Positions 26,113 to 34,384 of a stretch of DNA of 64,000 bases are shown in pieces. The notes beneath the pieces were generated by a model. That model was not told where the DNA came from, searched no databases, and saw only the letters and a list, made by a program, of their open reading frames with translations. Position 1 is the stretch's first letter. Each line of letters begins with the position of its first letter. The stretch is from Sulfitobacter sp. 20_GPM-1509m (GTDB taxonomy: Bacteria > Pseudomonadota > Alphaproteobacteria > Rhodobacterales > Rhodobacteraceae). The stretch covers positions 68,781 to 132,780 of the forward strand of contig NZ_KK211144.1 of assembly GCF_000620505.1 (NCBI RefSeq), given 5' to 3'. Position numbers and translations under genes: made by a program.

Positions 26113-27098
26113 TGCGCCTGATCGAAGCCGCCGTTTTCCTGTCACTGGCTGCAGGCGCCCACGTCGGCCTGTGGGCGGCGTTTCCGGCGCCGCAAGGGGC
26201 ATCCTCGGCGGGTGATACAGGCGCGGAGGCGGCGACAGTGGCCCCCGCCTCGGCCGCGATGGCCGCACTGGCCGAGGCGTGGGAGCAGCCCCCCGCGCCC
26301 CTCACCGAAATCGCCATGCCGCAGGCACAGGCGACTGTGGAGGCCGCTCCCACCCGCCCCGTGACCGACGCGCCCGCAGCCACCACGGCCCTGCCGCAAG
26401 CGCCGCAGTTCGACATGGCGGCGCCCGCACTGCCCGCGATCCCCGATCCCATGCCCAAAGTGCAGCCGCAGACCGAAGTGGCCCAACCGGCGCAACCCGA
26501 AGTGTCGCCGCAGGACACCCCGACAACCCGCACCGACGCGCGCCCTGCCCCTGCAGCGCCGGACCAACTGGCTGCCGTCGCGCCAACGCCGGACCTCCCG
26601 CAAATTCAGGACACCACCGCCAGCACGTCGAAACGCCCCAAGCTGCGCCCGCGTGACCTGTCACCGCCCGCCAAGGCCAAGCCGACCGCCAAGCCCAAGC
26701 CCGCTGCCACCGCATCGGCCCCACAAGCCAAATCGACCGCAAAGGGCAAGGCTGCCAAATCCGCCACCGCAGGCACGGGCGGCGCGGCGCAAACCCAAAG
26801 CCTGTCCACTGCCCGTGCCAATGCCCTGCAAGCGCAATGGGGGGCCGCGATCCAGTCCAAGGTGCGCCGCAACGCCGCATCCCCACGCGGCGCGGGTGCA
26901 GGCCGCACAAAACTGGCACTGTCCATCGCGCCTTCAGGCGTGCTGCAATCGGTGCGGGTGGTGGCCTCTTCTGGCAATGCGGCACTGGATCAGGCCGCGA
27001 TTTCCGCCGTCAAACGCGCCCGCCGCTTTGCCCGCGCGCCAAACGGGCTGACCAAGCCCGCCTATACGTTCACCATCGCGCTGGATTTCAACGGCTGA
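26109..27098 (+). CDS. tonB: TonB energy transducer
   Basis: A 329-aa protein that links the inner-membrane ExbBD motor to BtuB. One N-terminal membrane helix (AVFLSLAAGAHVGLWAAF) is followed by about 200 residues rich in proline, alanine and lysine that can span the periplasm. The C-terminal TonB domain is RTKLALSIAPSGVLQSVRVV, then ASSGNAALDQAAISAVKRAR and YTFTIALDFNG. It closes the corrinoid operon and is probably dedicated to its BtuB. Confidence 0.92.
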   Translation: MMRLIEAAVFLSLAAGAHVGLWAAFPAPQGASSAGDTGAEAATVAPASAAMAALAEAWEQPPAPLTEIAMPQAQATVEAAPTRPVTDAPAATTALPQAPQFDMAAPALPAIPDPMPKVQPQTEVAQPAQPEVSPQDTPTTRTDARPAPAAPDQLAAVAPTPDLPQIQDTTASTSKRPKLRPRDLSPPAKAKPTAKPKPAATASAPQAKSTAKGKAAKSATAGTGGAAQTQSLSTARANALQAQWGAAIQSKVRRNAASPRGAGAGRTKLALSIAPSGVLQSVRVVASSGNAALDQAAISAVKRARRFARAPNGLTKPAYTFTIALDFNG

Positions 27099-27134
27099 CT
27101 TGCCCAGCGCCCGACAATGCAGTAGCGGGTGCGC

Positions 27135-27377
27135 ATGGAACAACAGACCTCATTCCCGATCTTCGACCTGCTCATCTGGGCCGGTGCGGCGATATCGCTT
27201 ATCGGCCTTGCGGGGCTGGTTTGGTGCATCATCCGCGTGGCGCGAGCCAAGCGGTCGCAACTGGACGACGACGCCATGCGCGCCGTGCTGCAATCGGTGG
27301 TGCCGCTGAATCTGGGCGCGCTGTTTGTTTCGGCCTTTGGTCTGATGCTGGTGGTCTTGGGTATTTTCCTCGGCTGA
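27135..27377 (+). CDS. small two-helix membrane protein
   Basis: An 80-aa protein of unknown function with two hydrophobic helices: FDLLIWAGAAISLIGLAGLV and LNLGALFVSAFGLMLVVLGI. A short basic linker (RVARAKRSQLDDDA) lies between them. An in-frame GTG at 27129 is possible but ATG 27135 is preferred. It lies 36 bases after tonB and before the sulfur cluster, and could belong to either unit. Confidence 0.6.
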   Translation: MEQQTSFPIFDLLIWAGAAISLIGLAGLVWCIIRVARAKRSQLDDDAMRAVLQSVVPLNLGALFVSAFGLMLVVLGIFLG

Positions 27378-27406
27378 GGCCCGGAGCTTGCAAACCGGCG
27401 CTTGGT

Positions 27407-27421
27407 GTTCATATGTTGAAT
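27407..27421. promoter_or_regulatory. candidate BigR/SqrR-type dyad
   Basis: An imperfect dyad, TTCA-N5-TGAA (within GTTCATATGTTGAAT), lies just upstream of the sulfur cluster. ArsR-family sulfide sensors such as BigR and SqrR bind AT-rich sites with TTC/GAA arms. No such regulator gene is in the window. The match is short and may be chance. Confidence 0.3.
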
Positions 27422-27442
27422 ACACAAACGCTGGAGAGCCCC

Positions 27443-28309
27443 ATGTTTCACCCAGATGTCACAGCCTTTTTCGATCAAGCCACCAACACCGTCAGCTATG
27501 TGGTCAAGGACCCGGCGGGCCGCGCCTGTGCGGTGGTCGACTCGGTGCTGGATTTCGACCATGCGGCCGGACGCACATCCACCGCCAGCGCCGACCGGAT
27601 CATCACGCATATCCGCGAACATGACCTTGAGTGCCAGTGGATCCTGGAAAGCCATGTGCACGCCGATCACCTGTCAGCAGCGCCCTACATCCAGGAGCGC
27701 ATCGGCGGCAAGATCGGCATCGGCAAGAACATCACCGTGGTGCAGGACACATTCGGCAAGGTCTTTAACGAAGGCACCGAATTCCAGCGCGACGGATCGC
27801 AGTTTGACCAGTTGTTCGCAGATGGCGACAGCTTTCACATCGGGCAGATGCGCGGCGATGTGATGCATACGCCGGGACACACGCCCGCCTGCCTGACTTA
27901 CGTGATCGGCAATGCGGCCTTTGTGGGCGATACGCTGTTCATGCCCGATTTCGGCACCGCGCGGTGCGACTTTCCGGGTGGCTCGGCCACCGACCTCTAT
28001 GCCTCGATCCAGCGCATCCTGTCGCTGCCCGATCAGACCCGCATTTTCGTGGGCCACGACTACAAGGCACCGGGACGCGAGGAATTTGCTTGGGAAACCA
28101 CCGTCGCCGAGGAAAAAGCCGCTAACGTGCACATCGGCGGTGGCGTGGAATGCGACGATTTCGTGCAACTGCGTCAGGACCGCGATGCCACGCTGGGCAT
28201 GCCCAAGCTGATCCTGCCGTCATTGCAGGTGAACATGCGCGCAGGTCACCTGCCACCAGCGGACGACAACGGTGACGTGATGCTGAAACTGCCCGTCAAC
28301 AAACTTTGA
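27443..28309 (+). CDS. ETHE1-like metallo-beta-lactamase hydrolase (probable persulfide dioxygenase)
   Basis: A 288-aa metallo-hydrolase. The metal-binding HVHADH motif is at residues 71-76, with further ligands in MHTPGHTPACL, VGDTLF and IFVGHDY. Order and spacing match ETHE1/BLH proteins, which oxidise glutathione persulfide to sulfite with one iron. GGAGAG 6 bases before the ATG at 27443 decides the start. The two YeeE-like halves and the DUF442 gene downstream support a role in sulfide or persulfide handling. Confidence 0.85.
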   Translation: MFHPDVTAFFDQATNTVSYVVKDPAGRACAVVDSVLDFDHAAGRTSTASADRIITHIREHDLECQWILESHVHADHLSAAPYIQERIGGKIGIGKNITVVQDTFGKVFNEGTEFQRDGSQFDQLFADGDSFHIGQMRGDVMHTPGHTPACLTYVIGNAAFVGDTLFMPDFGTARCDFPGGSATDLYASIQRILSLPDQTRIFVGHDYKAPGREEFAWETTVAEEKAANVHIGGGVECDDFVQLRQDRDATLGMPKLILPSLQVNMRAGHLPPADDNGDVMLKLPVNKL

Positions 28310-28325
28310 TAGCTAAGGATCTTAT

Positions 28326-28754
28326 ATGGAAGTCTCTTGGCTTTGGGGCCTGTTCGGCGGGCTGATCATCGGCACCGCTGCATCGATTTTGCTGCTTGGC
28401 AACGGGCGGATCATGGGCGCGTCCGGCATTCTGGGCGGGCTTCTGGACGGCACCGCACGGCGCGGCTGGGCCGAGGCTGTCGCCTTTATCGCCGCGCTGA
28501 TCGCAGTGCCTGCGCTGTTTCACTATCTGGGCAGCGCCCGCGTCGAAACCCATGCCACCGCCTCGCCAGTGCTGTTGATCGCGGGCGGTCTGGCCGTTGG
28601 CTTGGGCACGCGGCTGGCAAACGGCTGCACTTCGGGGCACGGGGTCTGCGGGATCTCAAGGCTGAGCGTTCGCGGCATCATCGCCACGTTGATCTACATC
28701 GGCGCAGGGGTGGCCACCGTGGCCGGTCTGCGCGCCCTGATGGGAGGTCTGTAA
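28326..28754 (+). CDS. YeeE/YedE (DUF395) sulfur transporter, first half
   Basis: A 142-aa membrane protein with four or five hydrophobic segments. The conserved cysteine motif is RLANGCTSGHGVCGISRLSV, found in YeeE/TsuA-type thiosulfate or sulfur-compound transporters. It corresponds to the N-terminal half of the full-length family. AAGGA precedes the start. The second half follows after one base. Confidence 0.88.
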   Translation: MEVSWLWGLFGGLIIGTAASILLLGNGRIMGASGILGGLLDGTARRGWAEAVAFIAALIAVPALFHYLGSARVETHATASPVLLIAGGLAVGLGTRLANGCTSGHGVCGISRLSVRGIIATLIYIGAGVATVAGLRALMGGL

Positions 28755-28755
28755 G

Positions 28756-29187
28756 ATGCGGCTGATCATTGCAGTGATCGCAGGCGGCCTGTTCGGGCTG
28801 GGCCTGCATCTGTCGGGCATGACCGACACCAACCGCGTTCAGGGGTTTCTGGACATTTTTGGCGCATGGGACCCGACGCTGGCCTTTGTCATGGGTGGCG
28901 CGATTGTACCCATGGCGGTGGCATGGCGGCTGACCGCGGGCCGCAAGCCGCTGGCAGGCAGCATGTTCCCGTCCCGCCCCTCGACCGAGATCACCCGCAG
29001 GCTGGTGATCGGGTCGGTGATGTTCGGCATTGGCTGGGGGCTGGTTGGTCTGTGCCCCGGGCCTGCGATGGCTTCGCTGGGGTATGGCGGTATCCCGGGA
29101 GTGGTGTTTCTGGTGGCGATGATGGTCGGCATGGCGGCAGCGCCGCGCGTCAGTCAGATACTGGACAGACGGACGGCATCGGCCTAG
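28756..29187 (+). CDS. YeeE/YedE (DUF395) sulfur transporter, second half
   Basis: A 143-aa membrane protein matching the C-terminal half of YeeE/YedE. The key motif is FGIGWGLVGLCPGPAMASLG, containing the conserved cysteine. Together with the preceding gene it should form one transporter, as in the PmpA/PmpB-type split pairs found beside persulfide dioxygenases. Confidence 0.88.
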   Translation: MRLIIAVIAGGLFGLGLHLSGMTDTNRVQGFLDIFGAWDPTLAFVMGGAIVPMAVAWRLTAGRKPLAGSMFPSRPSTEITRRLVIGSVMFGIGWGLVGLCPGPAMASLGYGGIPGVVFLVAMMVGMAAAPRVSQILDRRTASA

Positions 29188-29196
29188 ACCTGCGCT

Positions 29197-29622
29197 ATGG
29201 ATATTCGTCAAATCACCCCCGCTTATTTCGTATCGCCGCAGATTGATCCGGCAGACCTGCCCGCCATCGCCGAGGCAGGCTTCACCCGTGTGATCTGCAA
29301 CCGGCCCGACGCGGAAAACCCGCCCAGCCATCAGGCAGACGCGATGGCTGTCGCGGCGCAAGAGGCGGGGCTGGATTTCAAGGTTCTGCCGCTGACGCAT
29401 CAGACCATGACCCCCGACAATATCGCGGCGCAAATGGGCTTTGTCGCCGATGCGTCGGGCAAGGTTCTGGCCTATTGCGCCTCGGGCACCCGATGCACCG
29501 TGATCTGGGCGCTGGGTCAGGCCGGCACGCAAAGCGTCGATGACATTCTGGAGACCGCCCGCAAAGGTGGCTACGATCTGGAAGGTTTGCGGCCCACGCT
29601 GATGGCGATGTCCGGGGCCTGA
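29197..29622 (+). CDS. DUF442 (TIGR01244) phosphatase/sulfurtransferase-like protein
   Basis: A 141-aa protein with a cysteine-based phosphatase-like loop: VLAYCASGTRCTVIWAL, where C94 and R99 fit the CX5R pattern. DUF442 is often fused to the metallo-hydrolase in BLH proteins; here it is a separate gene in the same cluster. It may transfer sulfane sulfur rather than remove phosphate. It starts 9 bases after the second YeeE half. Confidence 0.85.
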   Translation: MDIRQITPAYFVSPQIDPADLPAIAEAGFTRVICNRPDAENPPSHQADAMAVAAQEAGLDFKVLPLTHQTMTPDNIAAQMGFVADASGKVLAYCASGTRCTVIWALGQAGTQSVDDILETARKGGYDLEGLRPTLMAMSGA

Positions 29623-29653
29623 AAGCCACCTGTCTGGCGATTCGGACCATCCG

Positions 29654-30832
29654 TCAGGCCGATTTGATTTCTGGCAGGTCGCCCAAATCCGGCAGGTCCG
29701 CGAGATCTGGCAGATCGTCAAGCTCGGGCAAGGCATTCAGATCCGGCAGGTCGTCCATCTGCGGCAACGGCACATCCTCATTGTCAAATGGAGGGGCCAC
29801 AGGCACGCTACCCGGCATCTCCATCGGGGCCATGTCGGTCAAGGCTGGCACCCCGCCCTGTCCCATGTCAATCCGCGCCACGACGGGCATTTCGACCTCG
29901 GGCTGATCGGACAGGCGGCGTTGGGGCTGTTTGGCATGGGCCGGCTCGCGGTCGATCTTCAATGCGCGCTGACCATCCACCTGCCCCAGCGTCCCCGTGC
30001 CCAGACATTTGCCCGACTGCGCCATGATCCGCGTCGCAGGAAACGTACCGGGCGGCAGCAGGACCGCATCGCCGGGTGCCAGTCGGGTCAGGTCCGACAG
30101 GTTCATCCGCACATGGCACAGTTGCACCATCAGCTCCGCCTCAAGGTGCATCACGACATCGGTCATACTGCGCGAAGTGCCCTCAGCCTCCCCTTCCTCG
30201 TCGCTGCCGTCCAGCCCGCCACCGTCGGGATCATGCATGGGCAGAACTGGCAGAAACAGCACCAGATCGCCCTGACGCACCCCCTTGGCCAGATCCAGCG
30301 TCAGACGGATGACGCGATATTCCGCATTTTCCAACGCCATGCCCACCAGCCGCGGTTCTTCCGAGCGGGCGCCAAAGGTAAAGCCGCGCAACAGCAAACG
30401 ATCGGCCTCGTCCTCGACTGCGGCTGATGCCTTGTCGAACAGCGCGTCCAGCAACGGTGCGCACATGGCGGCGTCTGTCACCGTCATCGCACGCGGCGCG
30501 CCCGCCGATGGCACCACACGCCCCATCGTCTGTTGCTGGATCAGACCGCAGACCAATTCCGCGTCGATCATCGCAGCACCCACGCGCCCCTGTGGTCCGT
30601 CCAGAAGGACCAACAGGTTGGCCGCATCCAGCATGTCAATGCACGCCTCCTGGCTGCGGTCCTCGACCAGCAGGCCAATCGCCTGAATTGCCATTTCAAA
30701 GACATCCAGCCCCACCTTGGCAATCGACAGACGCATTGCTTTGGCCACGGTCACCGACCGCGCCTGATGCTGCTGTTGTCCTGCCGCCGTCTTGCGACGC
30801 AGAACCGAAGGAGTCGGATCGCTTGCGCTCAT
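29654..30832 (-). CDS. divergent FliM/FliN-type flagellar switch protein with repeat tail
   Basis: A 392-aa protein. The C-terminal half contains a SpoA (FliM/FliN C-ring) domain: VQLCHVRMNLSDLTRLAPGD, then AVLLPPGTFPATRIMAQSGK. The N-terminal part (VGLDVFEMAIQAIGLLVEDR) resembles the middle domain of FliM only weakly. An acidic linker DGSDEEGEAEG precedes the SpoA domain. The last 33 residues are five copies of a hexapeptide, consensus (x)DLPDL. No other flagellar gene is in the window. It could be an extra FliM/FliN paralogue of the C-ring. Confidence 0.7.
   Translation of the reverse strand: MSASDPTPSVLRRKTAAGQQQHQARSVTVAKAMRLSIAKVGLDVFEMAIQAIGLLVEDRSQEACIDMLDAANLLVLLDGPQGRVGAAMIDAELVCGLIQQQTMGRVVPSAGAPRAMTVTDAAMCAPLLDALFDKASAAVEDEADRLLLRGFTFGARSEEPRLVGMALENAEYRVIRLTLDLAKGVRQGDLVLFLPVLPMHDPDGGGLDGSDEEGEAEGTSRSMTDVVMHLEAELMVQLCHVRMNLSDLTRLAPGDAVLLPPGTFPATRIMAQSGKCLGTGTLGQVDGQRALKIDREPAHAKQPQRRLSDQPEVEMPVVARIDMGQGGVPALTDMAPMEMPGSVPVAPPFDNEDVPLPQMDDLPDLNALPELDDLPDLADLPDLGDLPEIKSA
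29666..29755 (-). repeat. 18-bp coding repeats (five DLPDL hexapeptides)
   Basis: Ninety bases at the 3' end of the FliM-like gene encode DDLPDL, NALPEL, DDLPDL, ADLPDL and GDLPEI in a row. The DNA copies share a core close to ATCnGGCAGGTCn on the plus strand, so they arose by tandem duplication. The pattern predicts a regular acidic/proline/leucine tail. Confidence 0.85.
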
Positions 30833-30923
30833 GGCACCCCTGCCCTGGATGTGGATGACTCCGTCCTAGCGCAATAATGGTTACCATTGGCTTTAGATGC
30901 ACGCCGCGCCTGAAGCCTGTCCG

Positions 30924-33614
30924 TTACTGGCCCGCCGACATCTGGCGGCGCGGGATCTGCACCACAAAGACGTTTCCAGCCGCCTGTGGCACATGGGTGA
31001 TGTCGCCCCCCAAACGCGCCATGATCTCGCGGCAGATCGCCAGCCCCAGCCCGGCACCCGACCCGTCGCCCTCGGCCACGCGCGCAAATTTTTCAAAGAT
31101 CAGCGCACGGGCAGCGTCGGGGATCGGTGTGCCATTATCCCGAAACTCGACCGCCAGCCTCTCCGCATCGGCGTGCACGGAAATCTCCAGATGTGGTGCG
31201 GCCGCGCGGCAATATTTCTGGGCGTTGGTGATCAGGTTGATGAACACCTGCCCCAACCGGTCCAGATCGGTGGTCACCATCGTGTCCCCTGCCGCCGTAT
31301 CGCGCGTGACCCGCAGGCGTCCGTCTCCGCTGGCCTGTGCCGTGATCACGGCATGGTCCAGAACTGCATCCAGAGGTCCGGTCGCCGAATTCAAGCTGAC
31401 CTGACCGTTTTCCAGCACGCTGAGGTCCAGCAGGTCATCCAGAAGCCGTGTCAGTCGGATCGCCTCGACATGAATGATCGAGGCATATTTCGTCTTCTCG
31501 GCCACGCTCAGCCCCTCTGCATCGCGCATGATCTCTGAAAAGGCGCGGATCGAGGTCATCGGCGTGCGCAACTCGTGGCTGATCTGTCCCAGAAAGGCAT
31601 CCTTTTGCACCGAAAGCTGCGTCAGCTTTTCGTTGGCCTCGCGCAGCTGGCCTGCGGTGCGGCTCAACTCGGCGGATTTTGCTTCCAGCTGGCTGGAATA
31701 CTCCAGCATCTGCGCGGATTCGTCCGCCACCGCCAGCAGATCCTCGACCGAAACCGATGCCGCGCCGACCATCTGGCTGACCATCGCATGTGCGGTGGCG
31801 GTGCCCACAGAGGCAGACAGTTCGCGCTCCAACCGCTCCAGAAACGCAGGGGTCGGTTCGGGCAGATGGCCGGTCATACCTTGCGCGCGGGCTGCCGCGC
31901 GAAACAGCGCCTGCGCCTCGGATGCGCCGAGGATGCGCTGCGCCATGATCATCAGATCCTCCGAGGCCGCAACCGACGCATGCCAGCCCCGCGCCTGCCC
32001 CGAATGATCAAAAACGTTGACGAATTGCGCGCCCTGCAGCCGCTCCAACGGCTTGGGGAAGGTCAACAGCGACACCACGATGAACACGCCCGTGTTCAGC
32101 AACAACGACCAGAACACCGCGTGCACGGTCGGGTCCATGCCGTCGATCCCGAAAAACGCATAGGGTCGCAACCAGTTGATACCAAAGGGGCCGACATCGA
32201 AGAAGGACGCCGGCAACACCGCGTCCTGACCAAAGCTGGGCAACAGCGACGCATAGACCCAGATCGCGAACCCCAGGCACAGGCCCGACAACGCCCCCAT
32301 CCGGGTCGCACCCCGCCAGAAAATCCCGCCCAGCATCGCAGGCAGGAACTGTGCCACGCCGGCGAATGAAATCAGGCCGATGGCCGCCAGTGCGCCGCTG
32401 CCGCCGGACAAGACGTAATAGACATAGCCCAGCGCGATGATCAGCAAGATCGACAACCGCCGCGCCAGCAGGATCACATTGCGCACGTCCCCCGACATGC
32501 TGGCCCCGCCGGGCTTGAGGCTAAGGTAGATTGGCATGACCACATGGTTCGACACCATCGTCGACAGCGCCAGCGTTGCCACGATCACCATCGACGTGGC
32601 CGATGAAAAGCCGCCCAGAAACGACAGCACGGCAAGGCCGGTCTGCCCCTGCGCCAGCGGTATGCTGACCACAAACAGATCCGGGTTCGACCCCGCAGGC
32701 AGCAGGTTCAGGCCCACAACGGCGATGGGCACCACAAAGAGGCTCATCAGCATCAGGTAGACAGGAAAGGCCCAGCTTGCGATCTGCACATGCCGTTCGT
32801 CGTCATTCTCGACCACCAGCACCTGAAACATGCGCGGCAGGCACAGAAAGGCCGCCGCCGACAGCACGGTCAGCGCGGCCCAGCGGCTGCGGTCCAGCTC
32901 CCATGTGCCCAGCGCGCTGGCGTCGATGCGTTCCATCATCGGGCCGATGCCGCCCGCAATGCCCCAGACCACAAAAATGCCCACGGCCATCAACGCCACC
33001 AGCTTTACCACCGCTTCGACGGCAATGGCGATGACCACGCCGTCGTGACGTTCGTTGGCATTCAGGTTGCGGGTGCCGAACAGGACGGTAAAGACGGCCA
33101 GTCCTCCGGCAACCCAGAACCCCGCAGAAAGTGGGTTCAACCCGTTCAGCCCCTCGGCGTCGGGCGGTCCCGAGAAGATTGACAGGGCCAGCGTCACCGA
33201 TTGCAGCTGAAGCGCGATATAGGGTGTGACGCCCACCACGGCCATCAGCGTGACCACGATGGCCAGCGTGTTCGACTTGCCATAGCGGGCCGAGATCAGG
33301 TCAGCGACCGAAGTCACCCGCTGGCTGCGCCCGATGCGCACCAGTTTGCGCAAGACCCACCACCAGCCGATCATCACAAGTGACGGGCCAAGGTAGATGG
33401 TCACATATTCCATCCCCGAGCGCGCGGCATAGCCAACAGCTCCGTAGAACGTCCAGGCCGTGCAATAGATCGACAGCGACAGCGTATAGACCAGCGGCGT
33501 GCGCAACCAGCCACTGCGCCCGCGCACGGCGGCGCGCTCTGCGGCAAAGGCCACGGCAAAGAGAAATGCCACATAGACCAGACTGACGCCGACCAGCAGG
33601 TTCAGCGACGCCAT
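30924..33614 (-). CDS. solute:sodium symporter-histidine kinase fusion
   Basis: An 896-aa membrane sensor kinase. Residues 1 to about 560 carry some thirteen hydrophobic helices of the sodium/solute symporter family (TAWTFYGAVGYAARSGMEYV, then ADLISARYGKSNTLAI), as in CbrA-type kinases. A linker and coiled coil follow, then HisKA with GQISHELRTPMTSI (phosphorylated H680) and HATPase with INLITNAQKY, FRDNGTPIP and GAGLGLAICREIM. Its start overlaps the small membrane protein gene by one base, and a response regulator lies just beyond. It likely senses or transports a small carboxylate or amino acid. Confidence 0.92.
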   Translation of the reverse strand: MASLNLLVGVSLVYVAFLFAVAFAAERAAVRGRSGWLRTPLVYTLSLSIYCTAWTFYGAVGYAARSGMEYVTIYLGPSLVMIGWWWVLRKLVRIGRSQRVTSVADLISARYGKSNTLAIVVTLMAVVGVTPYIALQLQSVTLALSIFSGPPDAEGLNGLNPLSAGFWVAGGLAVFTVLFGTRNLNANERHDGVVIAIAVEAVVKLVALMAVGIFVVWGIAGGIGPMMERIDASALGTWELDRSRWAALTVLSAAAFLCLPRMFQVLVVENDDERHVQIASWAFPVYLMLMSLFVVPIAVVGLNLLPAGSNPDLFVVSIPLAQGQTGLAVLSFLGGFSSATSMVIVATLALSTMVSNHVVMPIYLSLKPGGASMSGDVRNVILLARRLSILLIIALGYVYYVLSGGSGALAAIGLISFAGVAQFLPAMLGGIFWRGATRMGALSGLCLGFAIWVYASLLPSFGQDAVLPASFFDVGPFGINWLRPYAFFGIDGMDPTVHAVFWSLLLNTGVFIVVSLLTFPKPLERLQGAQFVNVFDHSGQARGWHASVAASEDLMIMAQRILGASEAQALFRAAARAQGMTGHLPEPTPAFLERLERELSASVGTATAHAMVSQMVGAASVSVEDLLAVADESAQMLEYSSQLEAKSAELSRTAGQLREANEKLTQLSVQKDAFLGQISHELRTPMTSIRAFSEIMRDAEGLSVAEKTKYASIIHVEAIRLTRLLDDLLDLSVLENGQVSLNSATGPLDAVLDHAVITAQASGDGRLRVTRDTAAGDTMVTTDLDRLGQVFINLITNAQKYCRAAAPHLEISVHADAERLAVEFRDNGTPIPDAARALIFEKFARVAEGDGSGAGLGLAICREIMARLGGDITHVPQAAGNVFVVQIPRRQMSAGQ

Positions 33615-33895
33615 CAGGGATCACCCGCCGGTGGCTCCGTTCCCTCGTCACCCTTGCGTTTCAATCCGCGCCACAGCCCGAAGCTGAGCCCGATCAACAG
33701 GCACCACACACCAAAGACATAGTAGATGGCTGCGGACATGGTGATATGCCCGGTTTCATTCCGCGTGGGCCACAGCACCGGCACCATCCACAGCAGCATC
33801 CCCAGCACCGGCAACAATCGTTGCGCATCCTGCAAACGGCGGCGGCGATAGCTGCGCCGTTCCAGGAACACCGGAGAGGACGGGCCCCGCGCCAT
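33614..33895 (-). CDS. small membrane protein of the symporter-kinase operon
   Basis: A 93-aa protein with a basic N-terminus (RRSYRRRRLQDAQR) and two helices: LLPVLGMLLWMVPVLWP and AIYYVFGVWCLLIGLSFGLW. It overlaps the kinase start by one base and follows the response regulator after 3 bases. The size and layout recall the small membrane partners of solute symporters (the DUF485/DUF4212 type). A structural or accessory role for the symporter domain is inferred. Confidence 0.6.
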   Translation of the reverse strand: MARGPSSPVFLERRSYRRRRLQDAQRLLPVLGMLLWMVPVLWPTRNETGHITMSAAIYYVFGVWCLLIGLSFGLWRGLKRKGDEGTEPPAGDP

Positions 33896-33898
33896 CGC

Positions 33899-34267
33899 CT
33901 AGACCCGCACCAGATCGCGCACGGCGTTCAACACTTCGGAGTTCGAGAACGGCTTGGTCATGAACCGGTTGACCCCCGCCCTTTCCGCCAGCTCGCGGTC
34001 GCGCGACTGGCCGCGTGCGGTCAGCATCAGCACCGGCAAGCCCGCAAGATCGGGCAAGGCGCGCAGTTCGGTCAAAATCTCGATGCCGCTTTTGCCCGGC
34101 AGCATATAGTCCAGCACCACCAGATCGGGCCGCGCATCGCGGATCGCCGATACGGCAGTGGCCCCGTCCGAATGGGTGCCCACCTTCCAGCCGTCGCGCG
34201 TCAGCAAAAAGCGCATGGCCTCGATGATATTCACTTCGTCCTCGACCAGCAGTACGTGCTTGTCCAT
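33899..34267 (-). CDS. single-domain response regulator
   Basis: A 122-aa CheY-like receiver without output domain. The acidic pair is in LLVEDEVNI, the phospho-accepting aspartate is D53 in LVVLDYMLPG and the lysine is K105 in FMTKPFSNSE. The start at 34267 has an AGGA ribosome-binding site; the open frame extends to 34357 but is not receiver sequence there. It is the evident partner of the symporter-kinase. Having no DNA-binding domain, it must act through another protein. Confidence 0.9.
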   Translation of the reverse strand: MDKHVLLVEDEVNIIEAMRFLLTRDGWKVGTHSDGATAVSAIRDARPDLVVLDYMLPGKSGIEILTELRALPDLAGLPVLMLTARGQSRDRELAERAGVNRFMTKPFSNSEVLNAVRDLVRV

Positions 34268-34384
34268 TGGTGTCCATTCCTCCCCGAACGGCCCCCGTCG
34301 CACTTTCGTGCCACGTCGCCGCGCGGCAGTGCTGCGCGCGGCGCTCCTCTTATTCACAGACTATTGATCGAAAAGCATGGCCTG

